Source: Kaistella antarctica | Lineage (GTDB): Bacteria; Bacteroidota; Bacteroidia; Flavobacteriales; Weeksellaceae | DNA length: 64,000 bases | Direction of reading: 5' to 3' | Assembly (NCBI RefSeq): GCF_900109615.1 | Contig: NZ_FOIX01000002.1 | Coordinates: 434,001-498,000 of the forward strand | Shown: positions 23,559-31,983 of the stretch, piece by piece | Position numbering within the stretch: the first letter of the stretch is position 1 | Layout: the number at the start of each line of letters is the position of its first letter | Notes under the pieces: generated by a model | Database searches by the model: none | The model's input: only the letters and a program-made list of their open reading frames with translations | What the model was told of the DNA's origin: nothing | Program-made: the position numbers and the translations under genes

Positions 23559-26500
23559 ATGAAAAAAAGAATCTTCGTAGAAAAAAAAGGAATTTTCGAT
23601 GTTGAAAGTCCTCTAGTTTTTAATGAAATCCAAAATATTGTTCCAACTATTAAAGATGTAAAAGTCTATAATGTGTATGATGTTTTCGGCGTTAATGATA
23701 ATGAGTTTTCAAAAGTCATCAACAATACTTTTGTAGATACGGTGACCGATATTTTGCATGAAGAAAATCCAGCGAAAAGCATTCATTTCGCGACCGAATA
23801 TTTACCGGGACAATACGATCAGCGTGCAGATTCAGCACAACAATGTATCGCTTTATTAACTGAAAATGAGAAGGGTAAAGTAAGAAGTGGAAAACTCATC
23901 GAATTATTCGGAGTCTCTGAATCTGCTGTAGAAGCCATTAAAAATCATTTGATCAACAAAGTTGAATCGCAGGTAAAAGATTTATCGAAATTAGAAATCC
24001 CAGCGGAAGAAACTCCTGATCCAGTTATTATTCATGAAGGTTTCAATGATTTTTCTGCGGAAGAATTAAAAGCATTTTATGATAATCACGGTTTTGCTTT
24101 AGACATTGATGACTTAGAATTTATTCAAAATTATTTTAAAACCGAAAATAGAAATCCAACAGAAACAGAATTGAAAGTTCTCGACACCTATTGGAGTGAC
24201 CATTGCCGACATACGACTTTCGAAACTGAACTGACTGATATTCAGTTTAATGACTCTTTTAAATCGACTTTAGAAACCATTTTTAATGATTATTTAGAGA
24301 AAAGAAAATTCTTAGGTAGAGAAGCGAAACCAGTTTCGTTAATGGATTTAGCGACGGTTTGTGCAAGATATTTCCATAAGACAGGTAAACTGGAAAATCT
24401 GGTTGTTTCCGATGAAATAAATGCCTGCACAATTGAAATAGAAGCCGAATTCGATGGTAAGAAAGAACCTTGGTATTTGCTATTTAAAAATGAAACCCAT
24501 AATCACCCCACGGAAATTGAACCTTTTGGTGGTGCCTCAACTTGTTTAGGTGGCGCAATTCGTGATCCTTTGTCCGGACGTGCTTTCGTCTATCAGGCGA
24601 TGCGTTTGTCTGGAGCAGCCAATGTTTTAGAACCAATTTCTGAAACTTTGCAAGGTAAACTTCCACAACGAACTATTACGAAGCAAGCTGCAAGCGGTTA
24701 TTCTTCTTATGGAAATCAGATTGGTTTAGCCACAACTTTGGTTAATGAAATTTACCACGATGGCTACAAAGCAAAACGCATGGAAGTTGGTTTCGTCGTT
24801 GGTGCCGTCAAAAAAGATTGGGTTAAAAGAGAGCAGCCTCAAAATGGTGATCTCGTTATTTTATTAGGTGGCGCAACCGGAAGAGACGGAGTGGGCGGTG
24901 CAAGTGGAAGTTCTAAAGTTCAGGATGAAACCTCGATTCATACTTTGTCAACCGAAGTTCAGAAAGGAAATGCGGTTGAAGAACGTAAAATTCAAAGACT
25001 CTTTAGAAATCCGGAAGTCACGACTTTGATTAAAAAATCAAATGATTTTGGAGCAGGTGGAGTTTCTGTGGCGATTGGCGAAATTGCTGATTCACTGGAA
25101 ATTAACCTCGATATCCTTCCTTTAAAATATGAAGGTTTAAATGGAACTGAATTGGCGATTTCTGAATCACAAGAAAGAATGGCAGTTGTTATTGAAGCAA
25201 AAGACAAAGACAAATTCATCAGATTCTGCGAAAAGGAAAATATAAAAGCCGTAGAAGTTGCCAAGGTTACTGATTCTGGTAGAATGCAAATGTTCTGGCA
25301 AGGAAATAAAATCGTTGATTTAAGCCGAGCATTTTTGGATACGAACGGTTGTGCAAAAACACAGCATGCGGAAGTGTCTCATTTACAACTAGTTGAAAAT
25401 CAAATTATAAAGTTCACTGAAGAAAATTTTTTCAAGATTCTTTCGAGTAAAAATGTCGCTTCTCAAAAAGGATTGGCAGAAATGTTCGATGCTTCTGTTG
25501 GCGGAACTTCTGTCGCGATGCCATTTGGAGGAAAACACCAATTGACCGAAATGGAAGGAAGCGTACAAACGCTGCCTATTTTAAACGCTAAAAACATTGA
25601 AACAGTGTCATTGGCAAGTTGGGGATTTGATGCCGAAATATCGTCTCAAAACTCTTTGGTTGGCGCTGCGAATGCCGTGGTTGAAAGTGTTGCTAAGATT
25701 GTTGCCATGGGTGGAGATTATAAAAATATCCGTTTGAGTTTCCAGGAGTATTTTGAGAAGTTAGGAAATCAGCCTGAAAAGTGGGGGAAACCTTTGGCTT
25801 CTTTGCTTGGAGCGTATGATGCGCAGATGAAATTCGAATTGGCTGCGATTGGTGGGAAAGATTCAATGAGTGGAAGTTTTCAGGATATTCACGTTCCACC
25901 GACCTTGATTTCTTTTGCTTGTGCGAACGGAGAAAAGAAAAATATCATTTCGCCAGAGTTCAAAAAAGCGGGAAATAAATTGTACTTATTCAACCATATT
26001 TCACAAGAAAATGGAATGCCGAATTATGAAGATTTGAAACAGATTTTCGAATTTGTATTTGAGAATATAAAGGCGAAAAAGATTGTTTCGGTAAAGATTA
26101 TTAAAGAGGGTGGAATTGCAGTTGCCTTAGCAAAAATGAGTTTTGGTAATCACCTCGGAGCAGAAATTAAAGTTGATGAAGATTTACTTCTAACCAAGAA
26201 TATTGGAAGTTTAATTTTAGAAAGTCCAGAGGATTTAGAAAATGATTTACTTCAAGTTATTGGTGAAGTCAACAATTCGAATAATCTGAAAATCAGTGAT
26301 TTTAAATACGATATCAAAATATTACTTGAAGTATGGAAAGGAACTTTTGAAGAACTTTTTCCAACCAAAGAAAAAGCAAAAATGGTGGTTGAAATTGGGT
26401 CAAAATTGAATTCAATTCAGCCGCGAACGATTCATATCTTAAAACATAACTTAGCAAAACCGAAAGTTTTTGCACCGATTTTTCCGGGAACCAATTGTGA

Positions 26501-27248
26501 ATATGAAACTCAAAATGCCTTTAGAAAAGAAGGCGCAGAAGTTTCAGGGTTGCCATTAATTAATCTCAATCATCAACTTTTAAATGAAAGTTTAGATGCC
26601 TGGATTTCGGAAATTAATCAGTCTCAAATTTTAGTTTTATCAGGTGGTTTTTCTGCGGGAGATGAACCGGATGGTTCGGCAAAATTCATCGTCAATGTTT
26701 TGAAAAACGAGAAGATGAAAAATGCGGTTCATCAATTATTGGAACGGGACGGAATGATTCTCGGAATCTGTAACGGTTTCCAAGCGTTAGTTAAATCAGG
26801 TTTGTTGCCTTACGGAGAGATTCGGGATTTAGATGCAGATTCGCCGACTTTAGCGCATAACGCAATTGGGCGTCATATTTCTCAAATGGTTGATGTGAAA
26901 GTGATTAATGAGGATTCTCCTTGGTTGAAAGGAATGAGAGATCAGGTATATACAATTCCGATTTCACACGGTGAAGGGAGATTTATGGCTTCAGAAAAAG
27001 TGATTCAGGAATTGTACGAAAATGGTCAGATTGCAACTCAATACATTGATCACGACGGAAACATCTCACACGGAATGCCGTTCAATCCAAACAACTCACT
27101 GTTCGGAATTGAAGGTCTTACTTCAAAATCAGGAAAAATATTTGGAAGAATGGGACATCCGGAACGATATTCCGAAGGTTTAATGAAGAATATTCCAACT
27201 GCGAATTATCATAATATCTTTAAAAATGGAGTTGAGTATTTTAAATAA
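23559..27248 (+). CDS. purL: Phosphoribosylformylglycinamidine synthase (large, single-chain form)
   Basis: 1229 aa. Converts FGAR plus glutamine and ATP to FGAM, the fourth step of purine synthesis. One polypeptide carries N-terminal PurS-like, linker, two AIR-synthase-like halves and a C-terminal class I glutamine amidotransferase. Seen: YWSDHCRHTTFE, NETHNHPTEIEPFGGAST, GGAIRDPLSGRA, DFGAGGVSVAIGEIAD, GGKDSMSG, then FPGTNCEYET, the glutaminase Cys in GICNGFQALV, and the His/Glu of GRMGHPER. I used ATG 23559 (MKKRIFVEKKGIFD); the longer frame from 23508 would begin within the purB terminator. Confidence 0.95.
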   Translation: MKKRIFVEKKGIFDVESPLVFNEIQNIVPTIKDVKVYNVYDVFGVNDNEFSKVINNTFVDTVTDILHEENPAKSIHFATEYLPGQYDQRADSAQQCIALLTENEKGKVRSGKLIELFGVSESAVEAIKNHLINKVESQVKDLSKLEIPAEETPDPVIIHEGFNDFSAEELKAFYDNHGFALDIDDLEFIQNYFKTENRNPTETELKVLDTYWSDHCRHTTFETELTDIQFNDSFKSTLETIFNDYLEKRKFLGREAKPVSLMDLATVCARYFHKTGKLENLVVSDEINACTIEIEAEFDGKKEPWYLLFKNETHNHPTEIEPFGGASTCLGGAIRDPLSGRAFVYQAMRLSGAANVLEPISETLQGKLPQRTITKQAASGYSSYGNQIGLATTLVNEIYHDGYKAKRMEVGFVVGAVKKDWVKREQPQNGDLVILLGGATGRDGVGGASGSSKVQDETSIHTLSTEVQKGNAVEERKIQRLFRNPEVTTLIKKSNDFGAGGVSVAIGEIADSLEINLDILPLKYEGLNGTELAISESQERMAVVIEAKDKDKFIRFCEKENIKAVEVAKVTDSGRMQMFWQGNKIVDLSRAFLDTNGCAKTQHAEVSHLQLVENQIIKFTEENFFKILSSKNVASQKGLAEMFDASVGGTSVAMPFGGKHQLTEMEGSVQTLPILNAKNIETVSLASWGFDAEISSQNSLVGAANAVVESVAKIVAMGGDYKNIRLSFQEYFEKLGNQPEKWGKPLASLLGAYDAQMKFELAAIGGKDSMSGSFQDIHVPPTLISFACANGEKKNIISPEFKKAGNKLYLFNHISQENGMPNYEDLKQIFEFVFENIKAKKIVSVKIIKEGGIAVALAKMSFGNHLGAEIKVDEDLLLTKNIGSLILESPEDLENDLLQVIGEVNNSNNLKISDFKYDIKILLEVWKGTFEELFPTKEKAKMVVEIGSKLNSIQPRTIHILKHNLAKPKVFAPIFPGTNCEYETQNAFRKEGAEVSGLPLINLNHQLLNESLDAWISEINQSQILVLSGGFSAGDEPDGSAKFIVNVLKNEKMKNAVHQLLERDGMILGICNGFQALVKSGLLPYGEIRDLDADSPTLAHNAIGRHISQMVDVKVINEDSPWLKGMRDQVYTIPISHGEGRFMASEKVIQELYENGQIATQYIDHDGNISHGMPFNPNNSLFGIEGLTSKSGKIFGRMGHPERYSEGLMKNIPTANYHNIFKNGVEYFK

Positions 27249-27282
27249 TATCTATCCAATTTTACAGAAACAGTCAATTAAT

Positions 27283-27302
27283 TATAAGTCATTTTACTTA
27301 TA
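27283..27302. promoter_or_regulatory. Operator-like palindrome 1 upstream of satD
   Basis: TATAAGT-N6-ACTTATA, perfect 7-bp arms, 20 bp in total. First of four sites of the same architecture; 29 bp from site 2. Confidence 0.65.
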
Positions 27303-27311
27303 TTGATCAAA

Positions 27312-27331
27312 TATTAGTGAATTGACTTATA
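27312..27331. promoter_or_regulatory. Operator-like palindrome 2 upstream of satD
   Basis: TATTAGT-N6-ACTTATA, one mismatch between arms, same 20-bp length. 46 bp from site 3. Confidence 0.6.
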
Positions 27332-27357
27332 ATTTAGTTTAAATTTTAACAAAAAAT

Positions 27358-27377
27358 TATAAGGTGTTTACCTTATA
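27358..27377. promoter_or_regulatory. Operator-like palindrome 3, overlapping a -7 element
   Basis: TATAAGG-N6-CCTTATA, perfect 7-bp arms. The right arm overlaps a TATATTTG element (27374-27381). 29 bp from site 4. Confidence 0.7.
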
Positions 27378-27410
27378 TTTGGGGTTTATAAGGATTATTG
27401 CTTATATTTG
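27374..27410 (+). promoter_or_regulatory. Tandem -7 elements for satD-DUF3307
   Basis: TATATTTG occurs at 27374-27381 and again at 27403-27410, 29 bp apart. TTTG of the first could also act as the -33 of the second (21-nt spacer). The second ends 4 nt before ATG 27415, giving a candidate leaderless mRNA. Confidence 0.65.
27387..27406. promoter_or_regulatory. Operator-like palindrome 4, overlapping the satD -7 element
   Basis: TATAAGG-N6-GCTTATA, 6 of 7 arm positions complementary. The right arm overlaps TATATTTG at 27403-27410, so a bound protein would block polymerase. Confidence 0.7.
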
Positions 27411-27414
27411 TCAC

Positions 27415-28020
27415 ATGATTGCGATTATCACCGGAGATATTATTAATTCTCAGAACTCAGATGTTGAAACATGGCTTCCAAAGTTGAAAGATTTAATGGG
27501 AACATGGTCAACAACTCCCGAAAATTGGGAAGTGTATCGAGGAGATGAGTTTCAGTTAAAATGCAGTGTAGATCAAGTGTTTCACAAAGCGATTCTTCTA
27601 AAATCATTGATCAGAACCTTTGAAAACTTAGATGTTCGCTTGGCAATTGGTATCGGAAATGAAGTCTTTCATTCTGAAAAAATAACTGAATCAAACGGCT
27701 CTGCTTATGTCAATTCAGGTCGCTTACTGACAGATATCAAAACTCAGGGAAGAACATTAGCCATACAAACGGAAAATGAAAAAGTAAATCTAGATCTGAA
27801 TATCCTTTTCAAATGGGCTTCCATCGATTTTGATAATTGGACTGTCGCAACTGCCGAAATTATTCATCAGTTATTGTGCAATTCAGAACTCACGCAAGAT
27901 GACCTCGCCAAAGAATTGAATATTACACAATCTTCAGTTAGTCAAAGGCTTAAACGAGCAAACTTCGATTTGATACAAGAGACCGATCAATTCTTTAGAA
28001 AAAAAATAGCAGAATTATAA
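27415..28020 (+). CDS. SatD-family protein with C-terminal helix-turn-helix
   Basis: 201 aa. SatD family (PF16264-type); function not established. The N-terminal half (IAIITGDIINSQNS, VYRGDEFQLKC, VRLAIGIGNE, NGSAYVNSGRLL) is a cyclase-like alpha/beta domain. The C-terminal 50 residues contain a clear helix-turn-helix, LTQDDLAKELNITQSSVSQR, so the protein probably binds DNA. I use ATG 27415 rather than GTG 27364, because two -7 elements lie between them. Four identical-architecture palindromes upstream make autoregulation likely (inference). The stop at 28018-28020 abuts the ATG of the DUF3307 gene. Confidence 0.8.
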   Translation: MIAIITGDIINSQNSDVETWLPKLKDLMGTWSTTPENWEVYRGDEFQLKCSVDQVFHKAILLKSLIRTFENLDVRLAIGIGNEVFHSEKITESNGSAYVNSGRLLTDIKTQGRTLAIQTENEKVNLDLNILFKWASIDFDNWTVATAEIIHQLLCNSELTQDDLAKELNITQSSVSQRLKRANFDLIQETDQFFRKKIAEL

Positions 28021-28722
28021 ATGATTTTCATCCCTCTCATATTGGCGCATTTATTAGGAGATTTTATTCTTCAGCCCAATTCTTGGGTGGCTGATAAAGA
28101 GAAGAAAAAGGGTGGCAGTATTTATTTATACCTACATATACTTCTGCACACCATTCTTGCCTTTGTGTTTTTGTGGGATCGAAATTTATGGTGGATTGCT
28201 TTAATTATAGGCATTACCCATTTTTTGATTGATTGTGCAAAACTTCAATTTCAGAATTCGAAAACTAAAAGAACCTGGTTTTTTATCGATCAAATTGCGC
28301 ATGTTTTGGTGATTGCAGCATTATCGATTTTCTATTTTCCGTATTTCAGATGGGATGATTTATTTAATCCGAGAACATTACAACTCATCACAGCATTGGT
28401 TTTTCTCACGGTTCCATCTTCCATTCTAATAAAAACGGTAATCTCAATCTGGACTCCTGTTACCATAGAACACAGCAAGTTACAAACAGAATCTCTCGTA
28501 AATGCTGGAAAATATATTGGTATTCTTGAAAGGCTTTTGGTATTCGTTTTTATCCTCGTGGATCATTGGGAAGGCGTTGGATTTATGATTGCTGCAAAGT
28601 CGGTTTTCAGGTTCAGTGATTTAGCTGAAGCAAAACAGAGAAAACTTACAGAATATGTATTGATAGGAACTTTGCTAAGTTTTGGCATCGCAGTTCTTAC
28701 CGGAATTCTGATAAAAATTTAA
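28021..28722 (+). CDS. DUF3307 membrane protein
   Basis: 233 aa, about six to seven membrane helices. The N-terminus LILAHLLGDFILQPNSWVADKEKKKGG is the DUF3307 hallmark (H and D in a helix followed by W...K); a second motif GITHFLIDCAKL and DQIAHVLVIA carry further conserved His/Asp residues within the membrane, as in metal-dependent membrane hydrolases. Function unknown. It is translationally joined to satD (0-nt gap), and this pair recurs in Bacteroidota from what I know of the families, suggesting that the two act together. It is followed 29 bp later by purC. Confidence 0.8.
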   Translation: MIFIPLILAHLLGDFILQPNSWVADKEKKKGGSIYLYLHILLHTILAFVFLWDRNLWWIALIIGITHFLIDCAKLQFQNSKTKRTWFFIDQIAHVLVIAALSIFYFPYFRWDDLFNPRTLQLITALVFLTVPSSILIKTVISIWTPVTIEHSKLQTESLVNAGKYIGILERLLVFVFILVDHWEGVGFMIAAKSVFRFSDLAEAKQRKLTEYVLIGTLLSFGIAVLTGILIKI

Positions 28723-28751
28723 TAGAAAGTAAAATTTAATAAAAAGTAAAA

Positions 28752-29471
28752 ATGACAAAAGGAGCAATGCTTTATGAAGGAAAGGCAAAGCAAGTTTTTG
28801 AAACTGATAATCCCAATGAGGTGATTGTTCGTTTTAAAGATGATGCAACCGCTTTCAATGCACAGAAAAAAGGCAATTTCGATTTAAAAGGGGAAATGAA
28901 TAACGCCATTACCACTTTGATTTTTGAATATCTGAACACGAAAGGAGTTCCGACACACTTTATTAATAAGGTGGACGAAAGAGAACAATTGGTTAAGAAA
29001 GTACAAATTATCCCATTGGAAGTAATCGTGCGAAATTATTCGGCTGGAAGTATGGCGCAAAGATTAGGCGTTGAAGAAGGAATAAAATCTCCGGTAACTA
29101 TTTTTGAAATATGCTATAAAAGAGATGACCTTGGAGATCCACTAATCAACGATCATCACGCCGTTTTCCTCGGTGCCGCAACTTATGAGGAATTGGATGA
29201 GATGTATAAATTAACGTCCAATATTAATGATATTTTAATCGAGCTATTTGATCAAATGAATATTATCTTAGTTGATTTTAAAATTGAATTGGGTAAAGAT
29301 CCAGAAGGTAAAATTATCTTGGCTGATGAAATTTCGCCAGATACTTGCAGACTTTGGGATAAAGATACGATGAAGAAACTCGACAAAGACCGTTTCAGAC
29401 GTGATTTGGGCGAAGTGACTGAAGCGTATGTAGAAATTTATGAACGATTGAAAAAAGTTTTAAACAAATAA
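28752..29471 (+). CDS. purC: Phosphoribosylaminoimidazole-succinocarboxamide synthase
   Basis: 239 aa, bacterial short form. Couples CAIR and aspartate with ATP to make SAICAR, the substrate of PurB. Seen: [62 protein letters not shown] (SAICAR signature 1), DPLINDHHA and [12 protein letters not shown] (signature 2). The leader contains a duplicated AAAGTAAAA block just before the ATG. It follows the DUF3307 gene by 29 bp and precedes purF by 49 bp. Confidence 0.95.
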   Translation: MTKGAMLYEGKAKQVFETDNPNEVIVRFKDDATAFNAQKKGNFDLKGEMNNAITTLIFEYLNTKGVPTHFINKVDEREQLVKKVQIIPLEVIVRNYSAGSMAQRLGVEEGIKSPVTIFEICYKRDDLGDPLINDHHAVFLGAATYEELDEMYKLTSNINDILIELFDQMNIILVDFKIELGKDPEGKIILADEISPDTCRLWDKDTMKKLDKDRFRRDLGEVTEAYVEIYERLKKVLNK

Positions 29472-29484
29472 AAAAAATCTTATT

Positions 29485-29516
29485 CCCTCTGCATTGGAGA
29501 GGGTTTGGGTGAGGAT
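29485..29516. repeat. REP-like palindromic element between purC and purF
   Basis: Arms CCCTCT (29485-29490) and AGAGGG (29498-29503), followed by TTTGGGTGAGGA. This matches the short extragenic palindrome form (CCCTCTcc...GGAGAGGG, GGGTGAGG) seen dispersed in many bacterial genomes. Its translation (ERVWVRI) creates a spurious N-terminal extension for purF. Confidence 0.5.
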
Positions 29517-29520
29517 AAAA

Positions 29521-31011
29521 ATGAAAGATTTAAATCAACACAGAGAAGATTATTTAAACCAGTTTAAGGAAAATACATACGGTCGAAATCTTCTTAAAAA
29601 AGACGATCCTTTTGACGCTCCGTCTGAGGAATGCGGGATTTTCGGATTGTATTCTGATACCGATGTCGATACCTTTTCAATGTCGCAGTTCGGGTTATTT
29701 GCTTTGCAGCACCGTGGTCAGGAAGCGTGTGGAATTTCGGTAATGAAGCAGGGAAAAATCTTCAATATTAAAGATGAAGGTTTGGTACTCGATGTTTACA
29801 AAGAAATTCGGGATCCAGAAACCTTTACAGGGAATTCGGCAATTGGACATACGAGATATACCACAGCAGGCGACAAGAAGAAATATAATTTCCAACCATT
29901 TTTCGCAAAGAATGAATATGATCAAACGATTCTGTCGATTGCACATAACGGAAATTTAACGAATGCTGCAGAATTGAAGAAAGAACTGGAAGCGGAAGGA
30001 GTTGTTTTTAGAGCAACCTCTGACTCTGAAGTAATTCTTCGTCTGATTCAGAAGCATTTGGATTTAGGGCTCCGAGCTGCCATCAAAACGACGATGGAAA
30101 GGATTGAAGGAGCTTACTCCGTGGTTGGAATGACCAGAAATAAGTTCTTTGCTTTCCGTGATTTTCATGGAATTCGTCCCTTGGTTTTGGGAGCGATTGA
30201 TGAGAAAACTTATGTTGTGGCTTCAGAATCTGTAGCCTTAGATGCCGTTGGAGCACAATATGTTCGCGATATTTTACCTGGAGAAATTATTTACACTAAT
30301 GAAAATGAAACGGGATTACAAAGTTTCATGGCCAAAGAAAATTGCGAGAAAAGAACTTGTGCTTTCGAATATATTTATTTTGCACGTCCCGATTCCATTA
30401 TGGAAGGAATTAACGTTCACGAGATCCGGGAGAAATCTGGAATGAAAATTTGGGAACAAGCTCCGGTTGAAGCAGATATTGTAATAGGCGTTCCGGATTC
30501 TGGAGTTCCTGCTGCGATTGGTTTTTCAATTGCGTCAGGTATTCCGTTTCGTCCGGTTTTAATTAAGAACAGATATATTGGTCGAAGCTTTATCGTTCCA
30601 ACTCAGGAAATGCGGGAGCGAATTGTGAATCTTAAATTGAATCCCATTATTTCTGAAATTAAAGGAAAGAGAGTAGTCATCATCGATGATTCTATCGTTC
30701 GTGGAACCACTTCAAAACGATTAGTGAAAATTTTGAAAGATGCTGGGGTTAAGGAAATCCACTTCCGAAGTGTTTCTCCGCCGATTATTGCACCTTGTTA
30801 CTTGGGAATTGATACGCCAGTGAAAGATGATTTAATTGCCGCAAATATGAGTGTAGAAGAACTTCGGGTTTACCTGGGAGTTGATACCTTAGAGTTTTTA
30901 AGTATGGAAAATCTAAAAAACATTTTGGGAAGTTCCGATCATTGTTTTGGTTGTTTTACGGAAGAGTATCCCGTTCCCGCGGGGCCCAGTCCAGACTATA
31001 CAGATCAATAA
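29521..31011 (+). CDS. purF: Amidophosphoribosyltransferase
   Basis: 496 aa. First committed step of purine synthesis: PRPP plus glutamine to phosphoribosylamine. The glutaminase nucleophile is Cys38 in SEECGIFGLY, so either a 37-residue propeptide is cleaved or the start is processed, as in Bacillus-type PurF. Seen: LQHRGQEACGI, GHTRYTTAG, SIAHNGNL, DFHGIRPLVLG, an Fe-S-type Cys pattern (CEKRTC, SSDHCFGCF), and the PRPP loop VIIDDSIVRGTTSKR. I chose ATG 29521; the frame from 29494 would translate the REP-like repeat. Ends at a strong terminator. Confidence 0.94.
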   Translation: MKDLNQHREDYLNQFKENTYGRNLLKKDDPFDAPSEECGIFGLYSDTDVDTFSMSQFGLFALQHRGQEACGISVMKQGKIFNIKDEGLVLDVYKEIRDPETFTGNSAIGHTRYTTAGDKKKYNFQPFFAKNEYDQTILSIAHNGNLTNAAELKKELEAEGVVFRATSDSEVILRLIQKHLDLGLRAAIKTTMERIEGAYSVVGMTRNKFFAFRDFHGIRPLVLGAIDEKTYVVASESVALDAVGAQYVRDILPGEIIYTNENETGLQSFMAKENCEKRTCAFEYIYFARPDSIMEGINVHEIREKSGMKIWEQAPVEADIVIGVPDSGVPAAIGFSIASGIPFRPVLIKNRYIGRSFIVPTQEMRERIVNLKLNPIISEIKGKRVVIIDDSIVRGTTSKRLVKILKDAGVKEIHFRSVSPPIIAPCYLGIDTPVKDDLIAANMSVEELRVYLGVDTLEFLSMENLKNILGSSDHCFGCFTEEYPVPAGPSPDYTDQ

Positions 31012-31015
31012 AAGC

Positions 31016-31047
31016 AAAAAGGTTGGGAATTAATTCCCAACCTTTTT
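31016..31047. terminator. Bidirectional terminator, perfect 32-bp palindrome
   Basis: Each half reads AAAAAGGTTGGGAATT and its exact complement, with A5 and T5 ends. Serves purF on the plus strand and the outer-membrane barrel gene on the minus strand. Confidence 0.85.
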
Positions 31048-31082
31048 TATAATGAAGTGTGTTTAATATGAAGAGTTGATGC

Positions 31083-31685
31083 TTAGAATTTGTAAGCTAA
31101 ACCAACTTGGAATACGTTGTTTCTTACTTTATCACCAGAGATTCTATCTTTAGCAACATCAGTTAATCCAGCAACATATCTAGCAGTCAAACCAACGTTT
31201 GGTGTGAAGTAATATCCTGCTCCCAAACCTAATCCGAAGTTAAATCCGTTCAAATCATCTTTGTAGTTAGAAGATTCATTAATAGTTGTGTTTGCAGTTT
31301 CGTTTGTAAATTTGTTTTTAGCACTCACTAACAAACCGAATTCTGGACCAGCTTCTAAATAAAATCCTGGAGTAGCATTATATTGAAACATAACTGGTAC
31401 TGTGATATAATCTAAATGCTTTGATCTTGCGTAAGTGCTAGAACCAATTTTTTGGTTGTATTTGTCACCCATTTGTGAATACATTAATTCTGGTTGGATG
31501 CTGAAATTCGCTGCTAAGGGTGCATTCATAAATACTCCTGCATTGAAGCCAATTTTTGATTTTTGATCGCTCAATGAAGCGTCATCTGATAGAGAGGAAA
31601 CGTTCATTCCTGCTTTAACTCCGAACTGTTGTGCAAATGCTAATGAACTCATTGCCACTGCTGCACCTAAAAATAACTTTTTCAT
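31083..31685 (-). CDS. Outer-membrane beta-barrel protein (PorT/OMP_b-brl_2 family)
   Basis: 200 aa. Signal peptide MKKLFLGAAVAMSSLAFA cut before QQ. The mature protein is a chain of amphipathic strands: FGVKAGMNVSSLSD, FNAGVFMNAPLAANFSIQPE, VPVMFQYNATPGFYLEAGPEF, GLGLGAGYYFTPNVG, and the terminal aromatic FQVGLAYKF. It belongs to the small PorT-like barrels of Bacteroidota; the ligand is unknown. The protein at 56037 is a close paralog that shares whole motif blocks. The leader (31686 onward) is AT-rich, with no exact -7 match seen. Confidence 0.85.
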   Translation of the reverse strand: MKKLFLGAAVAMSSLAFAQQFGVKAGMNVSSLSDDASLSDQKSKIGFNAGVFMNAPLAANFSIQPELMYSQMGDKYNQKIGSSTYARSKHLDYITVPVMFQYNATPGFYLEAGPEFGLLVSAKNKFTNETANTTINESSNYKDDLNGFNFGLGLGAGYYFTPNVGLTARYVAGLTDVAKDRISGDKVRNNVFQVGLAYKF

Positions 31686-31920
31686 AATCTTAAATTTTTC
31701 TAATTAATTTTGCGTAATTGATAATTTAACTGCTTCGACTTTAATAATTTTATTTTTTTAAATTCTAAAATCGCTCAATACTGATTATCGTTACATTTTT
31801 AAATCTGTTTTACGATTGGGGTACTTTCAAATGCTGTGCCAAAACCACTCACGAACTGGAAAATTTAAACAATGGTTTAAATAGTATATATTGTAATTAA
31901 CTCATTGTCAATTATTTAAA

Positions 31921-31959
31921 CTAAAATAAAAATTCCTATACCGAAGAAGTATAGGAATT
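31921..31959 (-). terminator. Terminator of aroB
   Basis: Perfect 11-bp stem AATTCCTATAC (31931-31941) / GTATAGGAATT (31949-31959), with the A-rich flank 31921-31930 giving the T run on the minus strand. The rest of the 298-bp gap 31686-31983 holds only AT-rich leader sequence. Confidence 0.8.
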
Positions 31960-31983
31960 GAGTTTTACAGCGAAAGTTTGTTT

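Noticed and set aside
29494-29520. Longer N-terminus for purF
   Set aside because: Encoded by the REP-like palindrome.
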